Below, piece by piece: positions 23,919-32,193 of a stretch of DNA of 64,000 nucleotides (within the stretch, counting starts at the first letter, position 1; each line of letters begins with the position of its first letter). The DNA comes from Nocardia africana NBRC 100379 (lineage in GTDB: Bacteria; Actinomycetota; Actinomycetes; Mycobacteriales; Mycobacteriaceae). Position numbers and translations under genes: made by a program. The stretch is from positions 248,001-312,000 of the forward strand of contig NZ_BDAV01000009.1 in assembly GCF_001612635.1 (NCBI RefSeq), in the 5' to 3' direction. Under the pieces are notes generated by a model. It was not told the origin of the DNA, made no database searches, and saw only the letters and a program-made list of their open reading frames with translations.

Positions 23919-26012
23919 TCACCGCCACACCAATTTCAGCACCGCGGGGGTCAGCAGCATGCGGATCACCGTGGCGTCCAGGATCAGGGCCGCGATCATG
24001 CCGTAGGCGATGTATTTCATCAGCACCAGATCCGAGAACCCGAACGCGCCGGTGACCACGATCAGAATCGCCGCCGCCGAGGTTATCACCCCGCCGGTGT
24101 GCGCGATGCCGAAGCGGATCGCCTCCGCCGGCGGTGCCCCACCCGCGCGCGCCTCGGCCATGCGCGACTGCAGGAATACTTCGTAGTCGGTGGACAATCC
24201 GAACAGCACCGTCACGATCAGGACCAGCACCGCGAACATCAGCGGCCCCGGGGTGAAGCCGAGCAGCCCGGCGCCGTGCCCTTCGACGAATATCCACGTC
24301 AGGATGCCCAGCGCCGCACCGAGACTCAGCGCACTCATCAGCACGGCCTTCAGCGCGAGCACGATCGAGCGGAACGCGATGTACATCAGCACCAGGGCCG
24401 CGGTCGCCAGAACCGTTGCCAGCAAGGGTAATCCGTCGATGAGGCCGTGAATGGCGTCGCGTTCCAGGGCCGGCACCCCGGCGACCATCACCCGCACCCC
24501 GGGCGGATGCGGAATCGCGCGCAGCGCCGCGATGGCGGCGTCGGCATCGGTCTTGTGCACCAGACCGGTGGACAGCACATTGATGCCGTTGGTCGTCGGC
24601 GCCGCCGCCTCGAACGGACCGGTCAGCCCGGGTGCGAAATTGGCTTGGAACCGGATATCCGACAGCTGCTGCGGATCCGCCCCGACGACCACCAATTTCA
24701 CTGGCTCGGTGCGGAATTCGGGAAACAGCGTGTCGAATTTCTCCTGCGCGACGCGGGCCGGGTTGTCGGCCGCGAGGTAGCGCTCGGACAGGCCGCCGAA
24801 TTCGATATTGCGGAAGGGGATCAGCAGGAACAGCAGTCCGGCCACCACCGGCACGATCACCCGCGCCGGATGGCGCATCGCGAACAGGGCCAGCTTGGAG
24901 AAGAAACCGTTGTCGATCTCCTGGGCGCTGCGGATCCCGGCGAACCGGTGCCAGCCCCACAGATCGATGCGCCGCCCGACGATGCTCAGCGCCGCCGGCA
25001 GCGCGGTGACCGACAGCAGTGCCGCCAGCAGAACCGAACTGATGCCGCCGTAGGGCACCGAGCGCAGCACCCCGTTCGGGTAGATGAACAGCGCCGCCAG
25101 GCTCACCGCGATGATCGCCGCGGAGAACAGCACCGTGCGCCCGGCGGTGGCGACCGTGCGCGCGGTCGCCTCCTCCACAGTGCGCCCCGCCGCCAGCTCC
25201 TCCCGGAACCGGGTCACCGCGAACAGGCCGTAATCGATCGCCAGCCCCAGGCTCACCAGAGTGACCACGGCGCTGGCGAAGACGTTGACGTCGATGTGGT
25301 CGGTGAGCAGGCGCATCATGCCCTGACTGCCCAGGATCGTCATCGCGCCGATGAGCACCGGCAGCAGTGCGCCCACCACGCCGCCGAACACGAAATACAG
25401 CAGGACCGCCACCACCGGTAGCGCGATCAGTTCGGCGCGGTGGATGTCGTCCTGCATCCCGATGTTGATGCCCTCGACCACCGGTTGCAAACCCGCCAGC
25501 TGTACCGTCGTGCCGCCCGGCCCGCGCCCGGAACCGCCTGCGCCCAAATCGTTTCGAATGGCGAGGTAGTTGTCGACCGTCGCGGTGTCGGAGCCGTGCA
25601 GGCCGATGCTGGCGAAGGCGTGGGTGCGGGAGGCGTCGGCGAACTGCCCCATCATCGAGCCGTCGAAGTAACTGTCGATCTTCTTGATCCGGTCCGGATA
25701 CCGGTCGTGCAGATCCTTCAGCGCCGAGGCGATCGCCGTACGGATCGGCGGATCGTCGACGGTGTGGCCGGGCGGTGCGGTGTAGAGCACGATCACGTCG
25801 GCATCGGTGTCGCGGCCGAAGGTCTGGTCGGCGAGTTTGGAGGCGACCACCGATTCGCTGTGCTCGTCGAACCATCCACCCTGGGTCAGCCGCGAGCCCA
25901 GATCACGGCCGTAGAACCCGGAGACGGCAACGATCAGCACGAAGATCGCGAAAACCAGGTAGCGATGGTGATGAACGAATCGGCCCCAGCGCAGCAGAAA
26001 GCCCTCGAGCAT
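23919..26012 (-). CDS. MMPL family (RND-type) transporter
   Basis: 697 residues from the ATG at 26012, 6 bases after the lipoprotein stop; in-frame codons upstream would overlap that gene. The layout is that of MMPL proteins: one N-terminal span (YLVFAIFVLIVAVSGF), a periplasmic domain, five spans containing the proton-relay-type SLGLAIDYGLFAVTRFREEL, a second periplasmic domain, and five more spans containing FGLSTDYEVFLQSRMAEA. MMPL proteins export lipids, siderophores or drugs with proton motive force. The substrate here is unknown. Coupling to the small lipoprotein just upstream suggests a joint envelope function, as with the MmpS/MmpL pairs, though the lipoprotein is not MmpS. Confidence 0.93.
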   Translation of the reverse strand: MLEGFLLRWGRFVHHHRYLVFAIFVLIVAVSGFYGRDLGSRLTQGGWFDEHSESVVASKLADQTFGRDTDADVIVLYTAPPGHTVDDPPIRTAIASALKDLHDRYPDRIKKIDSYFDGSMMGQFADASRTHAFASIGLHGSDTATVDNYLAIRNDLGAGGSGRGPGGTTVQLAGLQPVVEGINIGMQDDIHRAELIALPVVAVLLYFVFGGVVGALLPVLIGAMTILGSQGMMRLLTDHIDVNVFASAVVTLVSLGLAIDYGLFAVTRFREELAAGRTVEEATARTVATAGRTVLFSAAIIAVSLAALFIYPNGVLRSVPYGGISSVLLAALLSVTALPAALSIVGRRIDLWGWHRFAGIRSAQEIDNGFFSKLALFAMRHPARVIVPVVAGLLFLLIPFRNIEFGGLSERYLAADNPARVAQEKFDTLFPEFRTEPVKLVVVGADPQQLSDIRFQANFAPGLTGPFEAAAPTTNGINVLSTGLVHKTDADAAIAALRAIPHPPGVRVMVAGVPALERDAIHGLIDGLPLLATVLATAALVLMYIAFRSIVLALKAVLMSALSLGAALGILTWIFVEGHGAGLLGFTPGPLMFAVLVLIVTVLFGLSTDYEVFLQSRMAEARAGGAPPAEAIRFGIAHTGGVITSAAAILIVVTGAFGFSDLVLMKYIAYGMIAALILDATVIRMLLTPAVLKLVWR

Positions 26013-26020
26013 GCCGGGGG

Positions 26021-26554
26021 TCAGCCGCAGGCCGGGGTGCGGTAGTCGGCCGAACGCAGAATCCCGCACAGGTCGGTGCGCGAGATCTTCCACTTCCCGT
26101 CGTTGTCGACGAAATGCACGATGGTGGTGCGCACGTTCTCGCCGGTGCCGTCCTTGTCCAGCCGCATCGTGGCGGTCAGGGTGCCGTCGTGGTTGTCGAA
26201 GACCGGATCGACCACGCCGTACACGGCCCGCGGATTGTCGTGCAGCGCCTTGTACATGTCGGGAATGGCGTCCTTGAAGGCGGCGCCGTCCTCGATCAGA
26301 TCGGTGCGTTCACTGTCGGGCAGCGAGGGGTCCAGTGCGCGTTTGATCTGCGAATCCAGCTGTGCGGCGGTCGGCAACGGCGGCCGGTTGGCACTGCTGA
26401 CGGCAGCCGCCTCCGAGGAGGAAGTGAGCGCGGCGTAGGCCGACGAGCGCGCCGCCGCCACCGAAGCCTCGTCCGGACCGCTGTCGCAGGCGGCGATCAC
26501 CAGCGCGAGCATCGTGATTCCCCATGCGGCGTGGACCGTGCGTCGCAATGCCAT
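26021..26554 (-). CDS. Mtb12-like low-molecular-weight antigen lipoprotein
   Basis: 177 residues. The signal peptide VHAAWGITMLALVIAAC ends in the lipobox VIAAC, so the protein should be a lipoprotein at the outer face of the membrane. The mature part has an alanine/serine-rich linker and then a compact domain (PTAALDSQIKRAL-like start, read here as PTAAQLDSQIKRALDPSLP, and VVDPVFDNHDGTLTATMRLD) like the C-terminal domain of the mycobacterial Mtb12/CFP-2 antigen. A CG pair (DLCGIL and PACG) could form a disulfide. The function is unknown. It precedes the MMPL gene by 8 bases. Confidence 0.78.
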   Translation of the reverse strand: MALRRTVHAAWGITMLALVIAACDSGPDEASVAAARSSAYAALTSSSEAAAVSSANRPPLPTAAQLDSQIKRALDPSLPDSERTDLIEDGAAFKDAIPDMYKALHDNPRAVYGVVDPVFDNHDGTLTATMRLDKDGTGENVRTTIVHFVDNDGKWKISRTDLCGILRSADYRTPACG

Positions 26555-26610
26555 GACGTCCTCGAATGTGTCGAAAGTAACCGGTGGTTCCTACAGTCTG
26601 GCACGTGGAT

Positions 26611-27069
26611 TCAGCGGCCCTCGATGACCGCGCTCAACCGGCTCAGCAGGGCGCGCACCGTCGTGGTCGCCCCGCGCTGCTCCGAGACCGGCACGGCGGT
26701 CGGCACCAGATCACGCACCAGGGCGCGCACGCTGCGGGCGTCGTCGAGGTCGATATCGGTGACGGCGGCCTCGACCACCGCCACCACATCCTCGGGACCG
26801 GGCACGTCGGTGGTGGTGTCGGCGCGATAGATCTCGAGGGTGAGGGTGGAACGCACCGTGCGGAAGGCGAACGGCTGCCCCTCGGCCGTTCGGCCGAACC
26901 CGTGCGCGAACGGACCGACGGTCAAATCTTCAAGTGTGAATTCAGACGTGCGGTCTGTTTCCAACCGAGACTCCCCTGGTTCGACGTCCGATGCGAGGTA
27001 TTCACGGTAACGGGTGAGGCGCGTGCCACGCCGGAACCACCCCGGTGAGCGGGCCGCGTGTCCGATCAT
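26611..27069 (-). CDS. hypothetical protein, divergent from the lppL-like gene
   Basis: 152 residues from the ATG at 27069; no clear ribosome binding site, so the start is uncertain. The sequence is soluble and rich in arginine, threonine and acidic residues, with an alternating pattern suggesting beta strands in the middle (FAFRTVRSTLTLEIYRADT) and helices near the end (DDARSVRALVRDLVP). I do not recognise the family. It ends 56 bases before the Mtb12-like lipoprotein gene on the same strand and may be co-transcribed with it. Confidence 0.6.
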   Translation of the reverse strand: MIGHAARSPGWFRRGTRLTRYREYLASDVEPGESRLETDRTSEFTLEDLTVGPFAHGFGRTAEGQPFAFRTVRSTLTLEIYRADTTTDVPGPEDVVAVVEAAVTDIDLDDARSVRALVRDLVPTAVPVSEQRGATTTVRALLSRLSAVIEGR

Positions 27070-27115
27070 GGTCAGATGAAACAGTACGCATGAGTCACAC
27101 GAAGGAGTTCGGAGC

Positions 27116-28138
27116 ATGCGGGGTAACCGGTCGGCACTGGGTGCCGTCCTCGCGGCCGCCGGCGCCGTCGTGCTCGTCGCGGGCTGTTCGTCCCATAGCG
27201 GCGATACGACCGCCCCTGCGGCCGGTGCTCCCGGAAGCGCCGCCGCCGCGCCGGCGGCGACCGCCACGCCCGCCGGAGCCGTCACCGCGTTCGGGCCGGT
27301 CGGGGCGCTGCTCGCCGAACCCGCCACCGGCCGGGTCGTCGCCCTGGACCCCAACGGCCTCGGCTTACGCCTGGTAGACCCCGCAAATCCCGCCGCCGCG
27401 AGGGCGATCACCCTGCCCGCGCACGCGACCGGTCTCGCGCTCGGTGCCCCTGGTGAGGTGCTCGTACCGGCCGGGCGCGAGGTGTTGCGCGTCGATATCG
27501 CCACCGCCGCGATCCGCCCGGTGCCCGTGGAGGGCGACGTGCGGGCGGTCGCCCGGCGCGGCGACGGCAGCCTGGTGGCGGGACTCGACGGTGGCCGCGT
27601 GCGGATTCTCGACGCCGACGGGCATCCGAGCCACACCATCAGCGGCCTGGGCGCCGTCGACGCGGTGGCCGCCACGGCGAACGCGGTCGCCACCCTGGAT
27701 CTGAACCAGACCACCCTCACCGAACTGGACCTCGATCACAACCGCCCCGGTCTGGCCCTGCGCGCGGGCCTGGGCGCCACCCACGTCATCAGCGATCACT
27801 ACGGCCGCCTGCTGGCGGCCGACACCTCCGGCGGCGCGCTGCTGGTCTACACGGCCGATCCTCTGCTGCTGCGCCAGCGCTTCCCGGTCGGGCCCTCCCC
27901 CTACGCACTGGCCTACGATGAACGGTCCGACACCGTGTGGCTCACGCTCAGCGGAAGCAACGAGGTGGTCGGTTTCGATCTGTCGACCGGTATACCGGAA
28001 GAAGTGGGCCGATTCGCAACGGTGCGCCAGCCCGATTCGCTGACGATCGACAGCCGCACCGGCGACATGTTCGTCGGGTCGGCAACCGGAGACGGTCTGC
28101 AACGCATCGGCGCGGACCAGAGGAAGAGAGGTCAGTGA
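27116..28138 (+). CDS. LppL-like lipoprotein with beta-propeller repeats
   Basis: 340 residues. AAGGAG lies 8 bases upstream of the ATG. Signal peptide ALGAVLAAAGAVVLVAGC ends in the lipobox VAGC; a low-complexity linker follows. The mature part contains repeated strands of a YncE/SMP-30-like propeller (VVALDPNGLGLRLVDP, VRILDADGHPSHTISGL, LLVYTADPLLLRQRF, VVGFDLSTGIPEEVG). Its place before a DUF5703 gene and pyrD matches mycobacterial lppL (Rv2138) as I recall it. It is probably a surface-anchored protein; its partner is unknown. Its stop shares one base with the next start. Confidence 0.82.
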   Translation: MRGNRSALGAVLAAAGAVVLVAGCSSHSGDTTAPAAGAPGSAAAAPAATATPAGAVTAFGPVGALLAEPATGRVVALDPNGLGLRLVDPANPAAARAITLPAHATGLALGAPGEVLVPAGREVLRVDIATAAIRPVPVEGDVRAVARRGDGSLVAGLDGGRVRILDADGHPSHTISGLGAVDAVAATANAVATLDLNQTTLTELDLDHNRPGLALRAGLGATHVISDHYGRLLAADTSGGALLVYTADPLLLRQRFPVGPSPYALAYDERSDTVWLTLSGSNEVVGFDLSTGIPEEVGRFATVRQPDSLTIDSRTGDMFVGSATGDGLQRIGADQRKRGQ

Positions 28139-28428
28139 TGGCTCGAGCGCCTCGATACGAGTCGGCGTCCGGCGCCGCACATCGCGACCGGCACAGAAGG
28201 TCGATCCCCGCGGGATGGGAGGAGACCAGCGAAGAAGGAGAATACGAGTACGTGCCGCTACGACTACCCCCGGACGTGAATCGGGTCACCGCGTCCATGC
28301 GCCTGGCCATCCAGGCCGAATTCGGCGGCTGGGAGCTCTCGCGAGTGCGGGCCTACACCGACGGCAGCCGGCGAGTGTTGTTGCGGCGGCGCAAAACCAG
28401 CTTCCCCGTGACCGAAACGGGGATGTGA
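28138..28428 (+). CDS. DUF5703 family protein
   Basis: 96 residues; the TGATG overlap with the lipoprotein stop couples their translation. The core EYVPLRLPPDVNRVTASM and QAEFGGWELSRVRAYTDGSR match the small actinobacterial DUF5703 family, which ends in an arginine-rich strand. The function is unknown. The gene is 3 bases upstream of pyrD. In M. tuberculosis, as I recall, the homologue is transcribed in the opposite direction. Confidence 0.85.
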   Translation: MARAPRYESASGAAHRDRHRRSIPAGWEETSEEGEYEYVPLRLPPDVNRVTASMRLAIQAEFGGWELSRVRAYTDGSRRVLLRRRKTSFPVTETGM

Positions 28429-28431
28429 GGG

Positions 28432-29526
28432 ATGTATTCCTTATTCCTGCGGTTGCTGTTCCTGGTGCCGCCCGAGCGTATTCATCACCTCGCGTTCACC
28501 GTCATCCGGCTCACGACCGCTTTCCCGCCGACACGATGGCTCGCTCGCAAGCTCACCGCGGCCGATGACCCGATCCTCGCCACCACCGTCTTCGGCATCG
28601 ACTTCCCGGCCCCGCTGGGGTTGGCCGCGGGGTTCGACAAGGACGCCACCGGTGTGAACGCTTGGGGCGCAGTGGGTTTCGGTTTCGCCGAGATCGGCAC
28701 CGTCACCGCGCAGGCGCAGCCGGGTAATCCGGCGCCGCGACTGTTCCGGCTGCCGGCCGACCACGCGCTGATCAACCGGATGGGCTTCAACAACCACGGC
28801 GCCGCCGCGGCCGCGGAACGGCTGGCCGCCCGCCGGAGCGGTGGCGTGCCGATCGGCGCCAACATCGGCAAGACCAAGGTCGTCGAGCCCGAACACGCCG
28901 CCGAGGACTATGCGCTCAGCGCCCGGCTGCTGGGCCCGCTCGCGGACTTCGTCGTGGTCAACGTCAGCTCGCCCAACACCCCGGGGCTGCGCGATCTGCA
29001 GGCGGTGGAATCGCTGCGCCCGCTGCTGCGCGCGGTGCTCGACAGTGTCGCCGCCGGCGCCGAACCCAAACCGGTCCTGGTCAAGATCGCCCCCGACCTG
29101 TCCGACGAGGACATCGACGCGGTCGCCGACCTGGCCGTCGAACTCGGCCTCGCCGGAATCGTGGCCACCAACACCACCATTCGCCGCGACGGACTGGCCA
29201 CTCCGGCCGCCGAGGTCGCCGCGATGGGCGCGGGCGGGCTGTCCGGCCCGCCGGTAGCCGAGCGCTCGCTCGAGGTGCTGCGCCGCCTCTACGCCCGCGT
29301 CGGAGACCGGCTGGTGCTGATCTCGGTCGGCGGCATCGAGAACGCCGACCAGGCCTACGAGCGCATTCTCGCGGGAGCCTCGCTGCTGCAGGGCTACACC
29401 GGGTTCATCTACGGCGGGCCGTTCTGGACACGGACGGTGCACCGCGGCATCGCCGCCCGCCTGCGCGCGGACGGATACCGCAGCCTCGCCGAGGCCGTCG
29501 GCGCCGCCCACACCGCCCGCGCCTGA
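28432..29526 (+). CDS. pyrD: dihydroorotate dehydrogenase (quinone), class 2
   Basis: 364 residues, the class 2 length. The N-terminal hydrophobic helix ([22 protein letters not shown]) binds the membrane for access to quinone; the start of this segment is [23 protein letters not shown]-binding barrel motifs include [25 protein letters not shown], the active-site loop [15 protein letters not shown] with its catalytic serine, IVATNTT, and [14 protein letters not shown]. It oxidises dihydroorotate to orotate in pyrimidine synthesis and passes electrons to menaquinone. It follows the DUF5703 gene by 3 bases. Confidence 0.97.
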   Translation: MYSLFLRLLFLVPPERIHHLAFTVIRLTTAFPPTRWLARKLTAADDPILATTVFGIDFPAPLGLAAGFDKDATGVNAWGAVGFGFAEIGTVTAQAQPGNPAPRLFRLPADHALINRMGFNNHGAAAAAERLAARRSGGVPIGANIGKTKVVEPEHAAEDYALSARLLGPLADFVVVNVSSPNTPGLRDLQAVESLRPLLRAVLDSVAAGAEPKPVLVKIAPDLSDEDIDAVADLAVELGLAGIVATNTTIRRDGLATPAAEVAAMGAGGLSGPPVAERSLEVLRRLYARVGDRLVLISVGGIENADQAYERILAGASLLQGYTGFIYGGPFWTRTVHRGIAARLRADGYRSLAEAVGAAHTARA

Positions 29527-29650
29527 GCGCCGCCGAACCCACCCGCTCGCCGATCCCGCTGCTGCGTCCGGTTTCCGATGCGCGAGCCGGTTGCTACCGG
29601 CCGGAAGAGCCCCCCGAATGTCCGATTTCACGTTTAGGATGGGTGATCCG

Positions 29651-29671
29651 CATCACGTCCCAGGCGTGATG
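29651..29671. promoter_or_regulatory. inverted repeat upstream of the acyl-CoA synthetase gene
   Basis: CATCACG and CGTGATG are perfect complements separated by 7 bases, 27 bases before the ATG at 29699. Its place suggests a repressor site. The regulator is not in the neighbourhood. Confidence 0.45.
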
Positions 29672-29698
29672 TTCGTGCACTGACCGGGAACAAGGGAT

Positions 29699-31531
29699 AT
29701 GACCACAGCAGAGATCGGCTACAACCACCACACCGGGGCCACGGTCCGCACCGTGCCCGAGGCCTTCCAGCAGACGGCGACACTACGCCCGAACCAGGTC
29801 GCGTTGCGGACCGTCGGCGGCACCCAGCAGATCACCTGGGCCGACTACGCGCGCCGGGTGCGCGCGATCGCGGCCGGGCTGGCGAAACTCGGTGTCGCGC
29901 ACGGTGACACGGTCGGGATCATGCTCACCAACCGGCCGGAGTTCAATCTGGTCGACACCGCGATCCTGCATCTGGGCGCCACCCCGTTCTCGGTGTACAA
30001 CACCAGCTCTCCCGAACAGATCGCGCACGTGTTCGGCAACGCCGAGAACGGCGTGGTCGTCACCGAACAAGCGTTCCTGGCGCCGATCACCGCCTCCGGG
30101 GTGAAACTCGAGCACGTGATCGTCGTCGACGGCGCCGCGCCCGAGGGCGGGCTGACCCTGGACCAGATCGAAAACGATCCGGCCGAGGATTTCGATTTCG
30201 ACGCCGCCTGGCAGGCGGTGCGGCCCGACGATCTGGCCACCCTCATCTACACCTCCGGCACCACCGGGCCGTCGAAGGGCGTGGAGATCACCCACGCCAA
30301 TGTCGTCGCCCAGATCGTCGCGCTCACCAACGGCGCTCTCGTCGCCGATATCGACGCCCGGGCGGTGTCGTATCTGCCGGCCGCTCACGTCGCCGACCGC
30401 ATCTCCGGGCACTGCCTCAATCTGTTCACCGGCGTCACCCTCACCTGCGTGCCGGATCCGCGTGAGATCGCCGCCGCGCTGCCCGATGCCCGGCCGACCT
30501 TCTTCTTCGGCGTGCCTCGGGTGTGGCAGAAGATCAAGGCCGGTGTCGACGCGGCGATCGCCACCGAATCCAGCCCGGTCAAGAAGGCGCTGGCGCAGTG
30601 GGCGATCGGCGTCGGCGTGGCCACGGCCCGCGCGCGACTGGCCGGCGGCAACGGCGGCCCGCTGCCGGCCGTGCAGCACAAACTGGCCGATGCGCTGGTG
30701 TTGTCGAAGTTGCGCGCCACCCTCGGCCTGGACGAGCTGAAGGTCGCGTCCTCGGGTGCGGCCGCGATCCCGCCGGAGACGCTGGAATTCCTGCTCGGCC
30801 TCGGCTTCACCGTCAGCGAGGTGTGGGGCATGTCGGAGACCACCGGCGTCGGCACCTTCACCGAACTGGACAAGCCGCGCCCCGGATCGGTGGGCCGGGC
30901 CGTCGACGGGGTGGAGATCCGCCTCGACAGCGACGGGGAACTGCTCATCCGCGGCGGCATCGTCACCCACGGCTACCGCAAGATGCCCGAGAAGACCAGT
31001 GAGGCCATCGATTCCGACGGCTGGCTGCACACCGGCGACATCGCGACCATCGACGGTGACGGCTACGTCACCATCGTCGACCGCAAGAAGGAACTGATCA
31101 TCACCGAGGCCGGGAAGAACATCTCCCCGACCAATATCGAGAATTCGGTGAAGGCCGCCTCGTCGCTGATCGGCCAGATCGTCGCCATCGGCGACTCCCG
31201 CCCCTACATCGCCGCGCTGGTCGTGCTCGACCCCGACACCGCCGTCGTGCGCGCCAAGACGCTGGGCATCCCCGACGCCGATCTCGCCACCCTGGCAGCG
31301 CATCCGCAGATCCTCGAGGAGGTGCGTGCCACGATCGTGGCCGGCAACGCCAAACTGTCGCGGGTGGAGCAGATCAAGCGTTTCCGCGTCCTCGCCCGGG
31401 CCTGGGAACCCGGCGGCGTGGAACTCACACCCACACTGAAGTTGAAGCGCTCGCCGATCGCCGCCGAATACGCCGCCGACATCGCCGAGCTCTACACCGA
31501 TCCGGTTCCCGAGGGAGTGCACAGCCTGTAA
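29699..31531 (+). CDS. long-chain fatty acyl-CoA synthetase (AMP-forming)
   Basis: 610 residues. The AMP-binding loop is LIYTSGTTGPSKGVEITH; VWGMSETTG, GWLHTGDIATIDGDGY and the hinge/lysine-bearing VDRKKELIITEAGKNISPTNIE identify the long-chain (FadD/FAA1-like) group. The catalytic C-terminal lysine lies in LTPTLKLKRSPI. It activates fatty acids to acyl-CoA at the membrane, feeding beta-oxidation or lipid synthesis. An AAGGGATATG context gives a ribosome binding site very close to the start. A strong inverted repeat follows the stop. Confidence 0.94.
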   Translation: MTTAEIGYNHHTGATVRTVPEAFQQTATLRPNQVALRTVGGTQQITWADYARRVRAIAAGLAKLGVAHGDTVGIMLTNRPEFNLVDTAILHLGATPFSVYNTSSPEQIAHVFGNAENGVVVTEQAFLAPITASGVKLEHVIVVDGAAPEGGLTLDQIENDPAEDFDFDAAWQAVRPDDLATLIYTSGTTGPSKGVEITHANVVAQIVALTNGALVADIDARAVSYLPAAHVADRISGHCLNLFTGVTLTCVPDPREIAAALPDARPTFFFGVPRVWQKIKAGVDAAIATESSPVKKALAQWAIGVGVATARARLAGGNGGPLPAVQHKLADALVLSKLRATLGLDELKVASSGAAAIPPETLEFLLGLGFTVSEVWGMSETTGVGTFTELDKPRPGSVGRAVDGVEIRLDSDGELLIRGGIVTHGYRKMPEKTSEAIDSDGWLHTGDIATIDGDGYVTIVDRKKELIITEAGKNISPTNIENSVKAASSLIGQIVAIGDSRPYIAALVVLDPDTAVVRAKTLGIPDADLATLAAHPQILEEVRATIVAGNAKLSRVEQIKRFRVLARAWEPGGVELTPTLKLKRSPIAAEYAADIAELYTDPVPEGVHSL

Positions 31532-31563
31532 CCGAAACGGTTCGGACGCAGTCTGTTTCACGA

Positions 31564-31597
31564 CGGCGGGGTCTTCGGTTCCCCGAAGACCCCGCCG
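31564..31597. terminator. strong bidirectional terminator-like hairpin
   Basis: A perfect 15-base-pair stem (CGGCGGGGTCTTCGG with CCGAAGACCCCGCCG) closes a TTCC loop between the stops of two convergent genes. There is no T tract, as is common in actinobacteria. Confidence 0.8.
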
Positions 31598-31608
31598 CCT
31601 CGGCCGGA

Positions 31609-32160
31609 CTACTTCTGTTCGTAGGTGCCGACGAGGGTCGCGCGCGCGATGGCGTGCGAGAACAGGTTGAAGCCCAGATAGGCCGGCGTCGCGTCCGCGC
31701 CGATGCCCAGCGATTCGACGTCCACCGCGTGCACCACGATGAAGTAGCGGTGGTAGCCGTGTCCGGGCGGCGGGGCGGCGCCGACGAATCCGGCGAAGCC
31801 GCCGTCGTTGCGCAGCTGTATCGCACCGGTGGGCAGGGCCCCGCCCTCGCTGCCCTCTCCGGCGCTGCCCGCTCCGGATTCCAGCGAGGTCACCGACGCC
31901 GGGATGTCGGCGACGGCCCAGTGCCAGAAGCCGGAGCCGGTCGGCGCATCCGGGTCGTACACGGTGACCGCGAAACTCTTGGTCTCGGCCGGGAATCCGC
32001 TCCACGACAGCTGCGGGGAGATATCTCTGCCGCCCGCCCCGAACACCCCGCTGACCTGTTCGTTACCCAGCGGCTGTCCGTCGGTGACATCGGTGGAGGT
32101 GAGAGTGAACTCGGGCAGCTGCGGCAACGCCGCATAGGGATTGTAGGAATAGTCGGGCAC
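31609..32160 (-). CDS. YbhB/YbcL family (PEBP-like) protein
   Basis: 183 residues, GTG start with AAAGGA upstream. Phosphatidylethanolamine-binding-protein signatures are present: [26 protein letters not shown] and the HWAVADIP strand, then [14 protein letters not shown]; the first is given as [10 protein letters not shown] plus [11 protein letters not shown]. Bacterial members bind small anionic ligands and no enzyme activity is established. An internal serine/glycine-rich loop (residues about 95-110) is slightly longer than usual. The gene order matches mycobacterial Rv2140c next to Rv2141c as I recall it. Confidence 0.92.
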   Translation of the reverse strand: MPDYSYNPYAALPQLPEFTLTSTDVTDGQPLGNEQVSGVFGAGGRDISPQLSWSGFPAETKSFAVTVYDPDAPTGSGFWHWAVADIPASVTSLESGAGSAGEGSEGGALPTGAIQLRNDGGFAGFVGAAPPPGHGYHRYFIVVHAVDVESLGIGADATPAYLGFNLFSHAIARATLVGTYEQK

Positions 32161-32193
32161 GAGGACCGTCCTTTCTGCTAGTCGAGCGGATCG

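Noticed and set aside
29586..29601. short hairpin GCCGGT-TGCT-ACCGGC after pyrD
   Set aside because: Six base pairs only; it may be chance in GC-rich sequence.
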